Numbered from the stretch's first letter, positions 10,466 to 23,314 are shown. The stretch is 64,000 bases of DNA from Conchocele bisecta (GCA_029237695.1 CM055274.1:16791505-16855504); one strand, 5' to 3'. Notes: generated by a model from the sequence alone, not told the origin. Translations and numbers: made by a program.

Positions 10466-13400
10466 TTTTAGCCAGGTTTTTTGAAAAAAAATCCAGGCTA
10501 TTGGATTGGCGAAAGCCGGGCGGGTGGGCGGCGTCCACAATCAATGTTTTCGTGTTTGAGTCCATTTCTTTGTTACTGTACCACCTAGGACCACCAAACT
10601 TTCACAGCTTCATAATCAAGGGTTGCCCACCACATATCACTATCCAACATGTTACTTTTTTAGCCAGGTTTTTTTAAAAAAATCCAGGCTATTGGATTGG
10701 CGAAAGCCGGGCAGGAGGCGGGCTGGGCGGGCTGCGTCGTCCACAATCAATGTTAAGTTAAGTTTTCGTGTTTGAGTCCATTTCTTTGTTACTGTACCAC
10801 CTAGGACCACCAAACTTTCACAGCTTCATAATCAAGGGGTACCCACCACATATCGCTATCCAACATGTTACTCTAACTTAACCCATTTTTTTCCGCGCAG
10901 TCCACTTAGCCATTTTCAATGTTAAGTTTTCGTGTTTGAGTCCATTTCTTTGTTACTGTACCACCTAGGACCACCAAACTTTCACAGCTTCATAATCAAG
11001 GGGTGCCCACCACATATCACTATCCAACTTTTTTTTTAACTTGACCCATTTTTTCCGCGCATTCGACTTAGCCATTTTCAATGTTAAGTTTTCGCGTTTC
11101 CAATGTTAAGTTTTCGTGTTTAAGTCCATTTCTTTGGTACTGTACCACCTAGGACCACCAAACTTTCACAGCTTCATAATCAAGGGGTACCCACCACATA
11201 TCGCTATCCAACATGTTACTTTTTTTTTAACTTAACCCATTTTTTCCGCGCAGTCCACTTAGCCATTTTCAATGTTAAGTTTTCGTGTTTGAGTCCATTT
11301 CTTTGTTACTGTACCACCTAGGACCACCAAACTTTCACAGCTTCATAATCAAGGGGTGCCCACCACATATCACTATCCAACTTTTTTTTTAACTTGACCC
11401 ATTTTTTCCGCGCATTCGACTTAGCCATTTTCAATGTTAAGTTTTCGCGTTTCCAATGTTAAGTTTTCGTGTTTAAGTCCATTTCTTTGGTACTGTACCA
11501 CCTAGGACCACCAAACTTTCACAGCTTCATAATCAAGGGGTACCCACCACATATCGCTATCCAACATGTTAACTTTTTTATTTTTTTTTAACTTAACCAT
11601 TTTTTCCGCGCAGTCCACTTAGCATTTTCAATGATTAGTTAATTTTCGTGTTTGAGTCCATTTTCTTTCGTTACTGTACCACCAGGACCACCACCAAACT
11701 TTCACAGCTTCATAATCAAGGGGTGCCCACCACATATCACTATCCAACTTTTTTTTTAACTTGACCCATTTTTTCCGCGCATTCGACTTAGCCATTTTCA
11801 ATGTTAAGTTTTCGCGTTTCCAATGTTAAGTTTTCGTGTTTAAGTCCATTTCTTTGGTACTGTACCACCTTAGATTTTCGCCACCAAACTTCACAACTTC
11901 ATAATCAAGGGGTGCCCACCACATATCACTATCCAACATGTTACTTTTTTTTTAACTTGACCCATTTTTTCCACGCAGTCGACTTAGCCATTTTCAATGT
12001 TAAGTTTTCGCGTTTACAATGTTAAGTTTTCGTGTTTAAGTCCATTTCATTGGTACTGTACCACCTAGGACCACCAAACTTTCACAGCTTCATAATCAGG
12101 GGGTGCCCACCACATATCACTATCCAACATGTTACTTTTTTTTTAACTTCACCCATTTTTTCCGCGCAGTCGACTTAGCCATTTTCAATGTTAAGTTTTC
12201 GCATTTACAATGTTACGTTTTCGTGTTTAAGTCTATTTCTTTGGTAGTGTACCACCTAGGACCACCAAACTTTCACAGCTTCATAACCAAGGGGTGCCTA
12301 CCACATTCAACTATTCAACATGTGACCATTTTATTACCTTCACCTATTATTTCTACGTAATTGACTTACCCATTTTCAACATTAACTTTTTAAACGCCCA
12401 TCAACGTAACTAACGTATTGTAAAGTTTTTTGGTTAAAACTTTTTCGTTGTACTATATCTCTGCAACTGCTTCACCCATTACCTTGATACTTCACATGGG
12501 TGTTTATCATCATTGTCGCACCCGCTTGCGGAAAGCACGATATCGTCGGCATTTTGGCATACGTCCGTCCGTACGTCCGTGTCCGGTTAAAGTTTTTTCG
12601 TTAAAGTTTTTCCATCTACTATATCTATTTTTTTAGTGTCCATTCCTCGCAGGTGCGACATGCAGGCCACGGCCATCTAGTCTACAAAAAGTGGGTATAA
12701 TTATGTTATCCAAGTGTCTATGCTTGGCTTTGCCTGGTTTCTTGTTTTTAACTTGACCCGTTTTTTCAGCGCAGTCGACTTAGCCATTTTCAATGTTAAG
12801 TTTTCGCGTTTACAATGTTAAGTTTTCGTGTTTAAGTCCATTTCTTTGGTACTGTACCACCTAGGACCACCAAACTTTCACAGCTTCATAATCAAGGGGT
12901 GCCCACCACATATCACTATCCAACATGTTACTTTTTTTTTAACTTGACCCGTTTTTTCCGCGCAGTCGACTTAGCCATTTTGAATGTTAAGTTTTCGCGT
13001 TTACAATGTTAAGTTTTCGTGTTTAAGTCCATTTCATTGGTACTGTACCACCTAGGACCACCAAACTTTCACAGCTTCATAACCAAGGGGTGCCTACCAC
13101 ATACAACTATCCAACATGTGACCATTTTTTTACCTTCACCTATTATTTCTACGTAATTGACTTAGCCATTTTCGACGTTAACTTTTTAACGTACGTCTGG
13201 TTAAAGTTTTTTGCTTAAAACTTTTTTGTTATACTATATCTCTGCAACTGCTTCGCCCATTACCTTGAAACTTCACATGGGTGTTTATCATCATCCATAT
13301 TTTCATTCTACCCCCCAACCATGCTGCTGCCCCTGTGCCCAATGTCAAGGTCAAATTACTTTGAATTCTTTTGTTAAAGTTTTTTCGTGTACTATATCTC

Positions 13401-15265
13401 TGCGACTGCTTCACCCAATACCTTGATACTTCACATGGGTGTTTATCATCATTGTCGCACCCACTTGCGGAAAGCGCGATATCGTCGGCATTTTGGCATA
13501 CGTCCGTCCGTACGTGCGTGTGTCCGGTTAAATTTTTTTCCTTAAAGTTTTTCCATCTACTATATCTATTTTTTTAGTGTCCATGCCTCGCCCCAACGCG
13601 CGACATGCAGGCCACAGCCATCTAGTCTACAAAAAGTGCGTATAATTATGTTATCCAAGTGTCTATGCTTGGAAAAAACCTGGCCTTCGTGGCTTTGCCT
13701 CGTTTCTTGTTTTTAACTTGACCCATTTTTTCCGCGCAGTCGACTTAGCCATTTTCAATGTTAAGTTTTCGCTTTTACAATGTTAAGTTTTCGTGTTTAA
13801 GTCCATTTCTTTGGTACTGTACCACCTAGGACCACCAAACTTTCACAGCTTCATAATCAAGGGGTGCCCACCACATATCAATATCCAACATGTTACTTTT
13901 TTAGCCAGGTTTTTTGAAAAAAAATCCAGGCTATTGGATTGGCGAAAGCCGGGCGGGCGGGCGGGCGGGCGGCGTCCACAATCAATGTTAAGTTTTCGTG
14001 TTTGAGTCCATTTCTTTGTTACTGTACCACCTAGGATCACCAAACTTTCACAGCTTCATAATCAAGGGGTGCCCACCACATATCACTATCCAACATGTTA
14101 CTTTTATTTTAACTTGACCCATTTTTTCCGCGCAATCGACTTAGCCATTTTCAATGTTAAGTTTTCGCGTTTTCAATGTTAAGTTTTCGTTGTTTAAGTC
14201 CATTTCTTTCTTTGGTACTGTACCACCTAGGACCACCAAACTTTCACAGCTTCATAATCAAGGGGTGCCCACCACATATCACTATCCAACATGTTACATT
14301 TTTTTTAACTTGACCCATTTTTTCCGCGCAATCGACTTAGCCATTTTCAATGTTAAGTTTTCGCGTTTTCAATGTTAAGTTTTCGTGTTTAAGTCCATTT
14401 CTTTGGTACTGTATCACCTAGGACCACCAAACTTTCACAGCTTCATAATCAAGGGGTGCCCACCACATATCACTATCCAACATGTTACTTTTTTTTTAAC
14501 TTGACCCATTTTTTCCGCGCAGTCGACTTGGCCATTTTCAATGTTAACTTTTCACGTTTACAATGTTAAGTTTTCGTGTTTAAGTCCATTTCTTTGGTAC
14601 TGTACCACCTAGGACCACCAAACTTTCACAGCTTCATAACCAAGGGGTGCCTACCACATACAACTATCCAACATGTGACCATTTTTTTACCTTCACCTAT
14701 CATTTCTACGTAATTGACTTAGCCATTTTCAACGTTAACTTTTTAACGTACATCTGGTTAAATATTTTGGTTAAAACTTTTTTGTTATACTATATCTCTG
14801 CAACTGCTTCGCCCATTACCTTGAAACTTCACATGAGTGTTTATCATCATCCATATTTTCATTCTAACCCCCAACCGTGCAGCCCCTGTGCCCAATGTCA
14901 AGGTCAAATTACTTTGAATTTTTTTGTTAAAGTTTTTTCGTGTACTATATCTCTGCAACTGCTTAACCCATTACCTTGATACTTCACATGGGTGTTTATC
15001 ATCATTGTCGCACCCGCTTGCGGAAAGCGCGATATCGTCGGCATTTTGGCATACGTCCGTCCGTACATCCGTGTGTCCGATTAAATGTTTTTCGTTAAAG
15101 TTTTTCCTTCTACTATATCTATTTTTTTAGTGTCCATGCCTCGCCCCAAGGTGCGACATGCAGGCCACGGCCATCTAGTCTACAAAAAGTGGGTATAATT
15201 ATGTTATCCAAGTGTCTATGCTTGGAAAAAAAACTGGCCTTCGTGGCTTTGCCTCGTTTCTTGTT
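10466..15265 (+). mobile_element. Helitron-like composite array, ~170-190 bp monomers
   Basis: A monomer containing CCACCTAGGACCACC, CACAGCTTCATAATCAAGG and AATGTTAAGTTTTCG is repeated about 17 times between 10580 and 14610. Its spacing is mostly 167-200 bp because of a variable duplicated TTAAGTTTTCG segment. One terminus type (TAGCCAGG..AATCCAGGCTATTGG then a GGGCGGGC run) occurs at 10468, 10661 and 13900. The other (CCGCTTGCGGAAAGCG to TCTAG and on to GCCTCGTTTCTTGTT) occurs near 12510, 13457 and 15015. So several elements of one family are strung together. No protein is encoded. Reverse-complement relatives lie at 55671-57290 and 60668-62520. Confidence 0.75.
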
Positions 15266-15344
15266 AAGGAACTTAATGCTGCAGTCGCTAACACTCCCTC
15301 GTATTTAATTCCTTAAAAATCCAATATGTGAACAATAACATATA

Positions 15345-16224
15345 CAATGGAACCTCTCTAAACTGGACACCTCAGGAGGTCCCCGACGTGTCAAGTTTAG
15401 AGAGGGTCCCCTGTAAATCAAACATAAGCAATCCTAGACACATTTGTGTGTCTTGCGATTATAAACAGACAATTCAAAGGAGATACAAGTCACTTAATTC
15501 CAGCACAAAAATATTTACACAATTCCCTAACATTTGATTGGCCCGTAGCAAGTCTCTGTCCAAAATTTATATACCAGTAAACTCCCACGATGAACTACTT
15601 TCCGTAACCATCAGGCGCAGTTAAAATAATTCTTAAGAAAACGGAAAATAAACACATTTTCTTGATGAATTTATTTCAAATGCTGGAATTATAAGGAATG
15701 AATGGCCTTTTTGTGGAATTTATCGGGGATATAAACTTGGAAAAGTCGCTGGAATACTGGACGAGGCCTTCCGGCCTTCGTCCAGTATTCCCGCGACTTT
15801 TCCAAGTTTATACCCCGATAAATTCCACAAAAAGGCCATTCATTCCTATATTAACCCCATGAATTGTAGCACATATACAGCGCTCCAGATAAGTTTTGTA
15901 TCTAAAGAGTATTATACCCCCAGATTTCAAATTCAATGCATATTTTACTTTTACAATGTTTTATTGATGTTCTTCCTTATTAAATAGGGAATAAATGATA
16001 AAAAAACTCATTTAAAAATTCACTTATTTGAGCTGCAAAAAGCTCAACTAAGTAAATTTCAACTTTAATTACAGTATTTTCGCTAATCAATTTGAAAATC
16101 AATGCATATTTTCACATTGGTGTGAGTATTCTGCTAAAATAAGTGTAAAATATGCAAATATGCACCTTACCTGGAGCTCTGCATATAAGTTTTGTGGGTG
16201 TCCGGTTTAGAGAATGTTCCATTG
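15345..16224. mobile_element. pogo-like element (TA / CA..GGAACCTCTCTAAAC)
   Basis: The left end (CAATGGAACCTCTCTAAAC, preceded by TA at 15343) and the right end (GTTTAGAGAATGTTCCATTG, followed by TA at 16225) are imperfect inverted repeats. A composite MITE (15495-15850) is inserted inside. Related ends are at 32345, 32787-32854 and 58018-58045. No transposase frame. Confidence 0.65.
15495..15850. mobile_element. Composite MITE A plus palindrome B
   Basis: MITE A runs from AATTCCAGCACAAAAATA to ATGCTGGAATTATAAGG, so TAATTCCAGC is its terminal inverted repeat. It is followed at once by palindrome B (15697-15848), whose arms read GAATGAATGGCCTTTTTGTG inward to a GCCTTCCGGCC centre. The same A+B pair, in either orientation, occurs at 27966-28725, 34832-35198 and 54648-54985, with a rearranged piece at 46177-46368. 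Confidence 0.75.
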
Positions 16225-16270
16225 TACATATTTCAGTAGTGTCTGGCCATATCTGCAGTTGAAGTTACAG

Positions 16271-16346
16271 TTTGGGTGCCAGGATGTCCGCATCAGTTGA
16301 CATCACAGCGCGGGAAGTCTTCGACAGATTTCAGGATACCGGCCAG
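16271..16346 (+). CDS. Candidate exon of the PARP14-like gene
   Basis: TTACAG precedes 16271. The open frame reads LGARMSASVDITAREVFDR and ends at CAG|GT (16346) in phase 0, which matches the phase-0 start of the next exon at 20187. A stronger-looking donor (AAG|GTACAG, 16360) would leave phase 2 and give a stop in the next exon. No domain is recognisable in 25 residues; assignment rests on splice phase and order only. It could be chance. Confidence 0.35.
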
Positions 16347-16382
16347 GTCTTAGTTGCAAGGTACAGACTTTATAGGGGATAT

Positions 16383-17080
16383 TGGTTGTTATACCCACTT
16401 TTTGTTGAGCCCGCTTGTGGAAAGCGAGATATAGTGATCACAATGACGTCCATCCGGCCGTCCAAAATCTGTGTTAAAAGTTTTTAAATACCTTATATCT
16501 CTGCAGTCCTAGGCCTAAGTCACATTGACTTGAAACATCATATGCTTATTGTTACATGGTTTCCGTTGTTTGCACATCTGTACATCTGTGCAAACAAATA
16601 GCGCGTACTGTTTGCACATGGCTTTAGGCAATGCTCATTCCGGGGCCGCGCCTAATGGAAGTGCCTTAATGTGCCGAAGGTCAAGGTCAAATGACAGAAG
16701 TTTGTGTTAAATATTTGTCAAAATTTGCATTAAAGTTTTCAGATACCTACCATCTGTGTAACTGTAAGTCGGATTTGCATGAAAATGTGTATGCTTATTG
16801 GTCATCATCCATATATTCATTCTGTGTCCCACTCATGCGGCCTTTGTGCCCCAAGGTCAAATGACTTGGAAGTTTGCGTTAAAGTTTCTGTCAAAATTTG
16901 CTTCAAAGTTTTAACATACCTACTATCTCTGTAACCGTAATTCAAAATAGCTTGAAACTTTGTATGTTTATTGGGCATCATCCATATATTCATCTGTGTC
17001 CTACTCATGCGGTCCTTGTGCCCCAAGGTCAAGGCCAAATGACTTTTGCGTTATTATAAAATCTGCGTTAAAGTTTTTCA
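16383..17080 (+). mobile_element. Hairpin-ended tandem-core element
   Basis: The left end (TATACCCACTTTTTGTTGAG, then GCCCGCTTGTGGAAAGCG) resembles the Helitron-like termini at 12510 and 15015. It is followed by 2-3 monomers of ~170-180 bp, each with CATCATCCATATATTCAT and a TGTGCCCCAAGGTCAA block. No coding potential. Confidence 0.6.
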
Positions 17081-17224
17081 GTTTTAAGTTTTTTATTTCC
17101 ATACATAGTCATATACAAACAATACATGAGTTACAAGCAGTTTAACAACATGCATTTATAGGTTACACTCCTTGTTTACAATCAACTATGAGTACATGTA
17201 TTGTAAATAATTATAGATTATAAC

Positions 17225-18515
17225 CAGGGCTTAAAAATATTCACTTTTTGTACTTGCCCGGTCGGGCAAGTACAATTATAATCTACTCGCCCAGACCAAA
17301 AAGCTTCTTGCCCAATATTTTAGGAAAATGCAAGAAGTAGTAATACCTTTTTGAAAAAGGTTAGGCAATTAACTTATTTAGAACCATCCAATAGAATAGT
17401 ACATAACATGTTTATATGCTTTCTGAAATTATTTTATGCAATAAGATGTTACTTGTCGTAAAGCACATGTAGTACAGTAATGGTATAAACTTTAATAATC
17501 AGTATACTGCGGTCATTATTCCCATTTCTCGGCATAAACATGCAAGTTGTGAGGCATAGATCTCCTAACTGTCATGTTTTTTTAAAAGAAATATAATGAG
17601 AACAAGTGTTATTTGTGGCTGTGACTGGAGAAATGGGGCTTATGGGTTCTGCGACCAGTGTAGATCCAGAGCAGCCTGTGCATCTGCACAGTTTGATCAG
17701 GATCTGCACTGTTCACTATTCCATCAATGAAACACTCATCATGCTTCCAACATGCAATATAGATTATTATCAGACTACAGGAGCTGGAGGGTGTGCTATT
17801 TGATCAGGACATACACTGGTCACAAATGCCATAAGTCCCATTTCTCCAGTCACAACCACAATTTTAATTAAAACACGGTACATCATTGTTTAGAAGACGA
17901 TCTACGCATCAATTGTCCAGATGCTTTGTAACTTTATTAAGCGTTTCCAATACACATTCATTTTGCAGTGGCTATGTATGCAGCGTCTTGGGAACTATTT
18001 TTAATTCAGTATATTCGCTGATTAGTATTAGCGCAAGTGTACGCTGACCATTGTAAAAAGTGTGTAGTTAATGCAGTACACTTCCAGCGACACGCAATGC
18101 ACAAATTGCATCTGGTGATAATGCCCTCACTAAAACACACGAGGCACACTGTCAGTAGAACGAGACCGTGGTCTGTTTTAGGAGTGAGTAAAAACTATCC
18201 GCCGAGCGCATAGCAACTGTCTGGACGTTCAATTGTCTAGTACAGGGATACTGTAATTGATCAATATCCCGGTTTCTAATGTAAACATTAAAAACATCAT
18301 TTCCGGTTTTGAGATCGCGGAAAGCGTTAGGAAAACCAATAAAAGAATGGAACTTAAGATGCAAATTTTGTCAGTTCCGTAAATTTTCGGAAAATACAGA
18401 ATGGTCTTTCCCCGATTTGTCACTCGCCAAATCGGGCCAGTGACAAGAAAATCCTCTCGCCAACACGAAAATTGACTCGCCATGGCGAGCGGGGCGAGTG
18501 AATTTTTAAGCCCTG
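17225..18515. mobile_element. hAT-like element with 7 bp target duplication
   Basis: The left end CAGGGCTTAAAAATATTCAC and the right end GTGAATTTTTAAGCCCTG are inverted repeats. TTATAAC flanks both sides (17218-17224 and 18516-18522). The CAGGG terminus suggests hAT; hAT duplications are normally 8 bp, so the class is tentative. The interior has no transposase frame and contains a nested MITE (17613-17862). Confidence 0.7.
17613..17862. mobile_element. MITE K with 25 bp inverted repeats
   Basis: The arms contain TGTGACTGGAGAAATGGG (left) and its reverse complement (right), with one mismatch over 25 bp. The interior has TGATCAGGA-type inverted blocks. Copies lie at 33022-33225 and 37928-38110, and one arm is at 58388-58402. 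Confidence 0.7.
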
Positions 18516-18874
18516 TTATAACGTATTGTTCATACAGGTTACATGTAGGTTGGATTTATTTAAGAATGTTATTTAGATGAGAGAATAGAGTTGAAAATGA
18601 GATTTTGTGTTGCCTTTAGGTAAGACATAAACTCTGGAAATTTAGGTTCCATGTTTCGTAATTTACAAGTACAATGTATATATATAAAGTATTTTCCTAG
18701 TATGATACAAAAGTTGAAAAACTTGTTGTCTTGCTCATATTGCCCGAAGCAAACAGTGTGCCAATCAAAATTACCGGTACATACAATATTATTATGTTTG
18801 AAAAGGTATTCAGCTGTGACCAAAAATGTTGGCTTATAGTGTAGTAGTGCATTCCCAAAAAAGGTGCTTATTTG

Positions 18875-20060
18875 TTTCTGGAGCGTTGGTGTCAGCGTCG
18901 TCTTCGGCGTCCACAAACTTAACGTTGGGGTAAATGTCTTATAACTTCTGCTTCCTTTCATGGAAAACCTTGTTGTTTCATACATGCATTCCTCAGATGA
19001 CCCTCTATCATGCTGTAGCAAATCCATGACCCACCACACAAGTCTTACCCCAAGGTCAAGGTCACAAACTTAGCATGTTCATAAACTTAACGTTGGGGTA
19101 AATGTTGTGTATCTTCTGTTTATTTACAAGGAATGCCTTCATATTTCATACATGCATTTATCTGATGATACTCCATCGTGCTATACCAAATCCATGACCC
19201 ACCCCCCACCCCTTTCCCCAAGGTCACGGTCGCAAACTTAGCACATTCATAAACTTAACGTTGGGGTAAATGTCTTATAACAGCTGTTTCCTTTCATGTA
19301 ACACCTTGATATTTCATGCATGCATCCATCTGATGATATTCTATCATGCTATAGCAAATCCATGACCCACCACCCACCCATTACCCCAAGGTCAAAGTCA
19401 CAAACTTAGCACATTGATAAACTTAAGTTTGGGTTAAATGACTTATAACATCTGTTTCCTTTCATGCAGCGCCTTGATATTTCATACATGCATTCCTCAG
19501 ATGACCCTCTATCATGCTGTAGCAAATCCACGACCCACCACCCAACCCTTACCCCAAGGTCAATGTCACAAACTTGGCATGTTCATAAACTTAACGTTGG
19601 GGTAAATGTTGTGTAACTTTTTCTTTACAGGGAACGCTTTGATATTTCATACATGCGTTCATCTGATGATCTTCTATTGTGCTACAGCAAATCCATGACC
19701 CACCCCCACCCCTTTCCCCAAGGTCAAGGTCACAAACTTAGCACATTCATACATGCATTCCTCATGTGAATAGCTATCATGCTGTAGCAAATCACCAACT
19801 TAGTGTGTTCATAAACTTAACGTTGGGTTAAATTTTGTATAACTTCTGTTTTCAGGGAGCGCATTGATATTTCATACATGCATTCATCTTAATATGCTAT
19901 ATCATGCTATAGCAAATCCACGATCCACCTTCCACCACTGACCCCAATGTCAAGGTCCACCGTACACCCCTTAACCCAAGGTCAAGTTATATAATATTCA
20001 TGTTTTTTATACAACTGTGCCAAGTTTGAGTGAAGGCTGCCAACAGGCGAGCTTTGTTGT
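18875..20060 (-). mobile_element. Pearl-like array, ~168 bp monomers
   Basis: AAACTTAACGTTGGGGTAAA recurs near 18914, 19083, 19251, 19420, 19587 and 19812. Each unit carries CATACATGCATTC and CCCCAAGGTCAAGGTCAC, the reverse complement of the family at 1085-2446. Annotated as minus for that reason. No gene. Confidence 0.7.
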
Positions 20061-20186
20061 CTTCTGACAACTCTGGTTAGAAATGATGAAATAGTGACAC
20101 AATTATACACTTATTTAATTCCTATGAAAAAACATTTTGTGCCTACTGAGTGGGCAAGTACCTTTAATGTCTGTTTATGTTTCCAG

Positions 20187-20328
20187 AATTTGCCGGAGGG
20201 TGTGAAGAATCAGCTGTCTCTGATGCAGAACTACTTTGAGGTGATCTGTGACAACTCCGTCGCAGCCTTCCATTTCCCAGCTGAAGCCCACGACATTGTG
20301 CTCATCTTGTTTGAAGAAAAGGCTGAAG
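20187..20328 (+). CDS. PARP14-like gene, exon (RRM/KH region)
   Basis: The acceptor TTATGTTTCCAG precedes 20187 and the donor GAAG|GTGATA follows 20328. The exon starts in phase 0, ends in phase 1 and codes for NLPEGVKNQLSLMQNYFEVI and onward to EEKAE. The phase-1 G joins the AT that opens the next exon to give aspartate with an open frame. Content resembles the segments between RRM-like repeats of PARP14-family proteins, which mono-ADP-ribosylate targets and act in innate immunity in vertebrates. Codon use is balanced and the frame is clean, unlike the surrounding repeats. The family call comes mainly from the next two exons. Confidence 0.6.
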
Positions 20329-20397
20329 GTGATACTTTTTACCTTTCCAATAAATGGTTAACCTTTTTCTGAAATTCTTTTTATCATCTGCATTTTT

Positions 20398-21000
20398 GTC
20401 GCACCTGCTTTAGCAGAAGGTGCCACTTTTTTCGTTGTTGTCCGAAATGTCAAATAGTTTGTACAAGCTTCGTCATCATGGTATTACTTTAATATTACTT
20501 GACGGATTGCTTCAATATTTGGCCACTTGATACATGTGAGCATTTGGAACACACTTATGCCCCCATTAACATGACCTTGACCTTTTTTACCTTCACATTT
20601 TTGTGGAAACACTTAGCCATTTATTTTTGCATCAAAATGTTTGTACAAATTTCTTCATCATGATATAACTTTTATATTACTTGACGGATTGCTTCAATAT
20701 TTGGACACTTGATACATGTGAGCATTTGGAACACACTCATGCCCCCATTAACATGACCTTGACATTTTTTACCTTTACATTTTTATGGAAACACTTGGCC
20801 ATTTTTTTTGGCATCAAAATGTTTGCACAAGTTTCTTCATCATGATATAACTTTTATATTACTTGACAGATTGCTTCAATATTTGGACACTTGATACATG
20901 TGAGCATTTGGAACACACTCATGCCCTCATTAACATGATGATGACCTTTTGTACCATTACATTTTTGTGTAAACATTTAGCCATTTATTTTGCGTCTAAA
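20398..21000 (+). mobile_element. Hairpin-headed tandem element
   Basis: It begins with the hairpin GCACCTGC/GAAGGTGC at 20400, followed by about three ~185 bp monomers with TTGACGGATTGCTTCAATAT and AACATGACCTTGAC. The same monomer type lies at 44540-45350. Confidence 0.65.
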
Positions 21001-21002
21001 AG

Positions 21003-21365
21003 TGGGTGGCTGGTGGGAACATGCGATGGGTAATTTAATGATCAGGGTTCATCCTTACCGGAATCCCGACAGGAGACCTGGTTTAGCCCTCACGTACGAT
21101 GTTGGCATTCTTGTATGCAACAGTTGAATCTGGTTATACCCCTTATGTGAGTATTACGATTATTTGTAATCGTATATTAGGGGAAGGGGCCAATTGACTT
21201 TGGTATGGTATGGACCTGGCACCTGTCTAAATTCAGGGTTGAATATATTTTTTTCTGATTTTGTGAATTCCCCCCAATGCAGCAGGTTAAATACGGTGTC
21301 GAACTCATTGGCCCGACCTTAAATGCCTTTAGCTGTTGATAGGTCATTAAACACCGATAAATCAA
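21003..21365 (+). mobile_element. SINE, tRNA-like internal promoter and GTTAAAC-type tail
   Basis: GGGTTCATCC near 21047 resembles a pol III B box. The 3' part (CTTTAGCTGTTGATAGGTC then ATTAAACACC) matches the SINE copies at 28159-28558 and 37028-37215. Target duplication not identified for this copy. Confidence 0.6.
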
Positions 21366-21540
21366 ATGGCACCCTGTCTGCTCACACCAATAACCTGCAT
21401 ACAACAATACATAAACAAATTTATCCCGTCAGCACAGTGCGTATGTGCCGTGAAACACGGTGCCGTGAAACATTTTTGATATCCAGTCAATACTATTTTT
21501 GCATTTTAAAGCAATTTTTAGGTGTTGACGGGATAAATAG

Positions 21541-21860
21541 AATAGTAGGTTGGTGCCGTGAATGGGAAAAATATCTGGCGCGGCACGGAAACACGATGTG
21601 CTCGGCAGAGCCTCGCCCATCCCGTTTCCTGAGCCTTGCCAGATATTTTTTCCCATTCACGGCACTAACCTACTATTCTCTATCTATTTTCCTTATTTCT
21701 GAACCAAAGTATATGTTGTGACCACTCATTTGAACCGTCTCGGCGAGACGGTTCAAATGAGTGGTCACAACATATACTTCTGATGAGAAATAAAGAAATT
21801 CCTGAACGTTGCCGGATATTTTTTCCCATTCACGGCACTAACCTACTATTTCTATATATA
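21541..21860. repeat. Nested inverted repeats, including a 36 bp perfect palindrome
   Basis: ATAGTAGGTTGGTGCCGTG at 21541 is mirrored by CACGGCACTAACCTACTAT near 21658 and again near 21831. Between the two right copies lies a perfect palindrome with 36 bp arms around a single G (21706-21778, centre CGTCTCGGCGAGACG). It resembles fold-back MITEs piled into each other. Confidence 0.7.
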
Positions 21861-22206
21861 GTTTTTGCTAATAAGAATGCAGACTTTGTTTGCTTTGCTG
21901 CGTCATTACACTAAGTCTTCTATTCTAACATTTCATCACCTTTCGATCATTTACGGAAAATATTGCAAATATTTTTTCTTGCATCCAAAATCACAAGGCA
22001 TGTTTCATTCGAGACGAGGAATGTGATTTTTATGTGCAATTTCTCATGTAAAATATTTACAGAAACTGATAATTTCTGTAAATGACGTCGATGGTTGACA
22101 AAATTCTATTCCACATTTGCTCTGAACATTTCCAATTTCGATCATTTACGGAAAATATTGTAAATCTTGCAAATATATTTCATGACATATCGCATATCGT
22201 CTTATG

Positions 22207-22310
22207 CAGGGATTCCGCTGGGGAAAATAAAAAAATCGCCACTTCGAATAATAAAAATTGTTTATTTTTATCGCCAATTGCGAAAGTGGCGATCGCCAGC
22301 GGAATCCCTG
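22207..22310. mobile_element. hAT-like MITE
   Basis: The inverted ends are CAGGGATTCCGCTGG and CCAGCGGAATCCCTG. The flanks GTCTTATG (22199-22206) and GTCTTCTG (22311-22318) form an 8 bp target duplication with one mismatch, the hAT signature. It lies 56 bp upstream of a splice acceptor. A second copy is at 32894-33019. Confidence 0.75.
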
Positions 22311-22365
22311 GTCTTCTGCACAAAAGCATATGGCTTGTCTCATAATGATGCTCTTGCATTCTTAG

Positions 22366-22617
22366 ATTTTGAACGGTACCACAAAGCTCTATTGAAGAAG
22401 CCACTGTTGAATGTCACTGTCGAGATTTCTGCCCTGGGCTCGGCCACAGGTTTGGTTGTATCGGACGTCCCAGATGGAATCTCGGACAGCCTGCTGGTAA
22501 ACTACTTGGAAAACAAGCGGTCTGGTGGCCGTGGGGACTGTGTAGAAGATACAGCATCATACACAACGGGCGTGGGTGGACGTAGATTGGTGGTGATTGT
22601 CATTTCTGACGTGAAAG
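22366..22617 (+). CDS. PARP14-like gene, exon with RRM-like domain
   Basis: The acceptor GCATTCTTAG ends at 22365 and the donor AAAG|GTATAA follows 22617; both ends are phase 1. The frame encodes FERYHKALLKKPLLNVTV and later VVSDVPDGISDSLLVNYLE, then NKRSGG. 'Proline/glycine-x-G-I-S..L..Y.ENKRSGG' is the RNP2/helix-1 layout of the RRM-like repeats in PARP10/PARP14 proteins. The strand that follows (RRLVVIVISDVK) would be the RNP1-like strand. The domain is completed by the exon at 25315. The open frame extends upstream into the hAT-like MITE but that part is intron. Confidence 0.7.
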
Positions 22618-22919
22618 GTATAATGCCATATAAACATAATTTACGGAATATCATCTCCGCCAACCCTTAACAAATAATGCCAGATTAGTTTTTCATTTGT
22701 ATATATTTGAAGAAAAATCATTGATTATTGTTTTTAGCAGTAATTACATTTTTTTTTAATAAAAAATAAGTTACCCACCTGCCCAATTTTTTTATAAAAA
22801 ATTATTTGATATTCAGTAAATTAACTTTAAATGGCGTAATGTTAGATTACATATCTGCCATGATCTCTCAGAATTTACTGCATTATAGATCACAGTGTAG
22901 ATCATAATCATAATTATAC

Positions 22920-23314
22920 CAGGGCTCCAGATAAGGAATTAGTAATTTGAGTATTGTCACTCCATCATTTCTGAAGCAATTGGGTATTTCAAAATTTTAA
23001 TTGGGTAAAATGAAATCACACTACTATTTACACATCTGCAGACCACAGTTATTGAATAGTTTGCCTCTAAATGAAAACACGTCTTGGTATTTCATTAGAA
23101 TTGGAGACAATTCTAATGAAATACCAAGATGTGTTTTCATGGAAAAATAAGAAAATAATGCTATATTTGTGGTCTGTTTATTGTTTTCTGTAGCTTGATA
23201 AAGATACCACAAATTTTTCATTGCTTTTTGATACGCACTACTTCTGATTTCAATTGGGTTTTTGGCAATTTTAATTGGGTATTTACGCAAATACGCAGCT
23301 TATCTGGAGCTCTG
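22920..23314. mobile_element. MITE H (CAGGGCTCCAGATAAG ends)
   Basis: The left end is CAGGGCTCCAGATAAGG and the right end CTTATCTGGAGCTCTG. The flanking TTATAC on both sides is a 6 bp direct repeat. The centre is a palindrome with GGAGACAATTCTAATGAAAT. hAT-like by its CAG..CTG ends. Copies lie at 23381-23719, 27352-27857, 37541-37863 and 43327-43729. Confidence 0.7.

Noticed and set aside
18569..19039. 156-codon minus-strand frame
   Set aside because: Half of it lies in a pearl-like monomer and the rest in AT-rich DNA; no domain or splice signals.
22167..22365. Upstream extension of the exon frame at 22366
   Set aside because: The open frame continues through a hAT-like MITE, but a good acceptor at 22365 with matching phase shows this part is intron.
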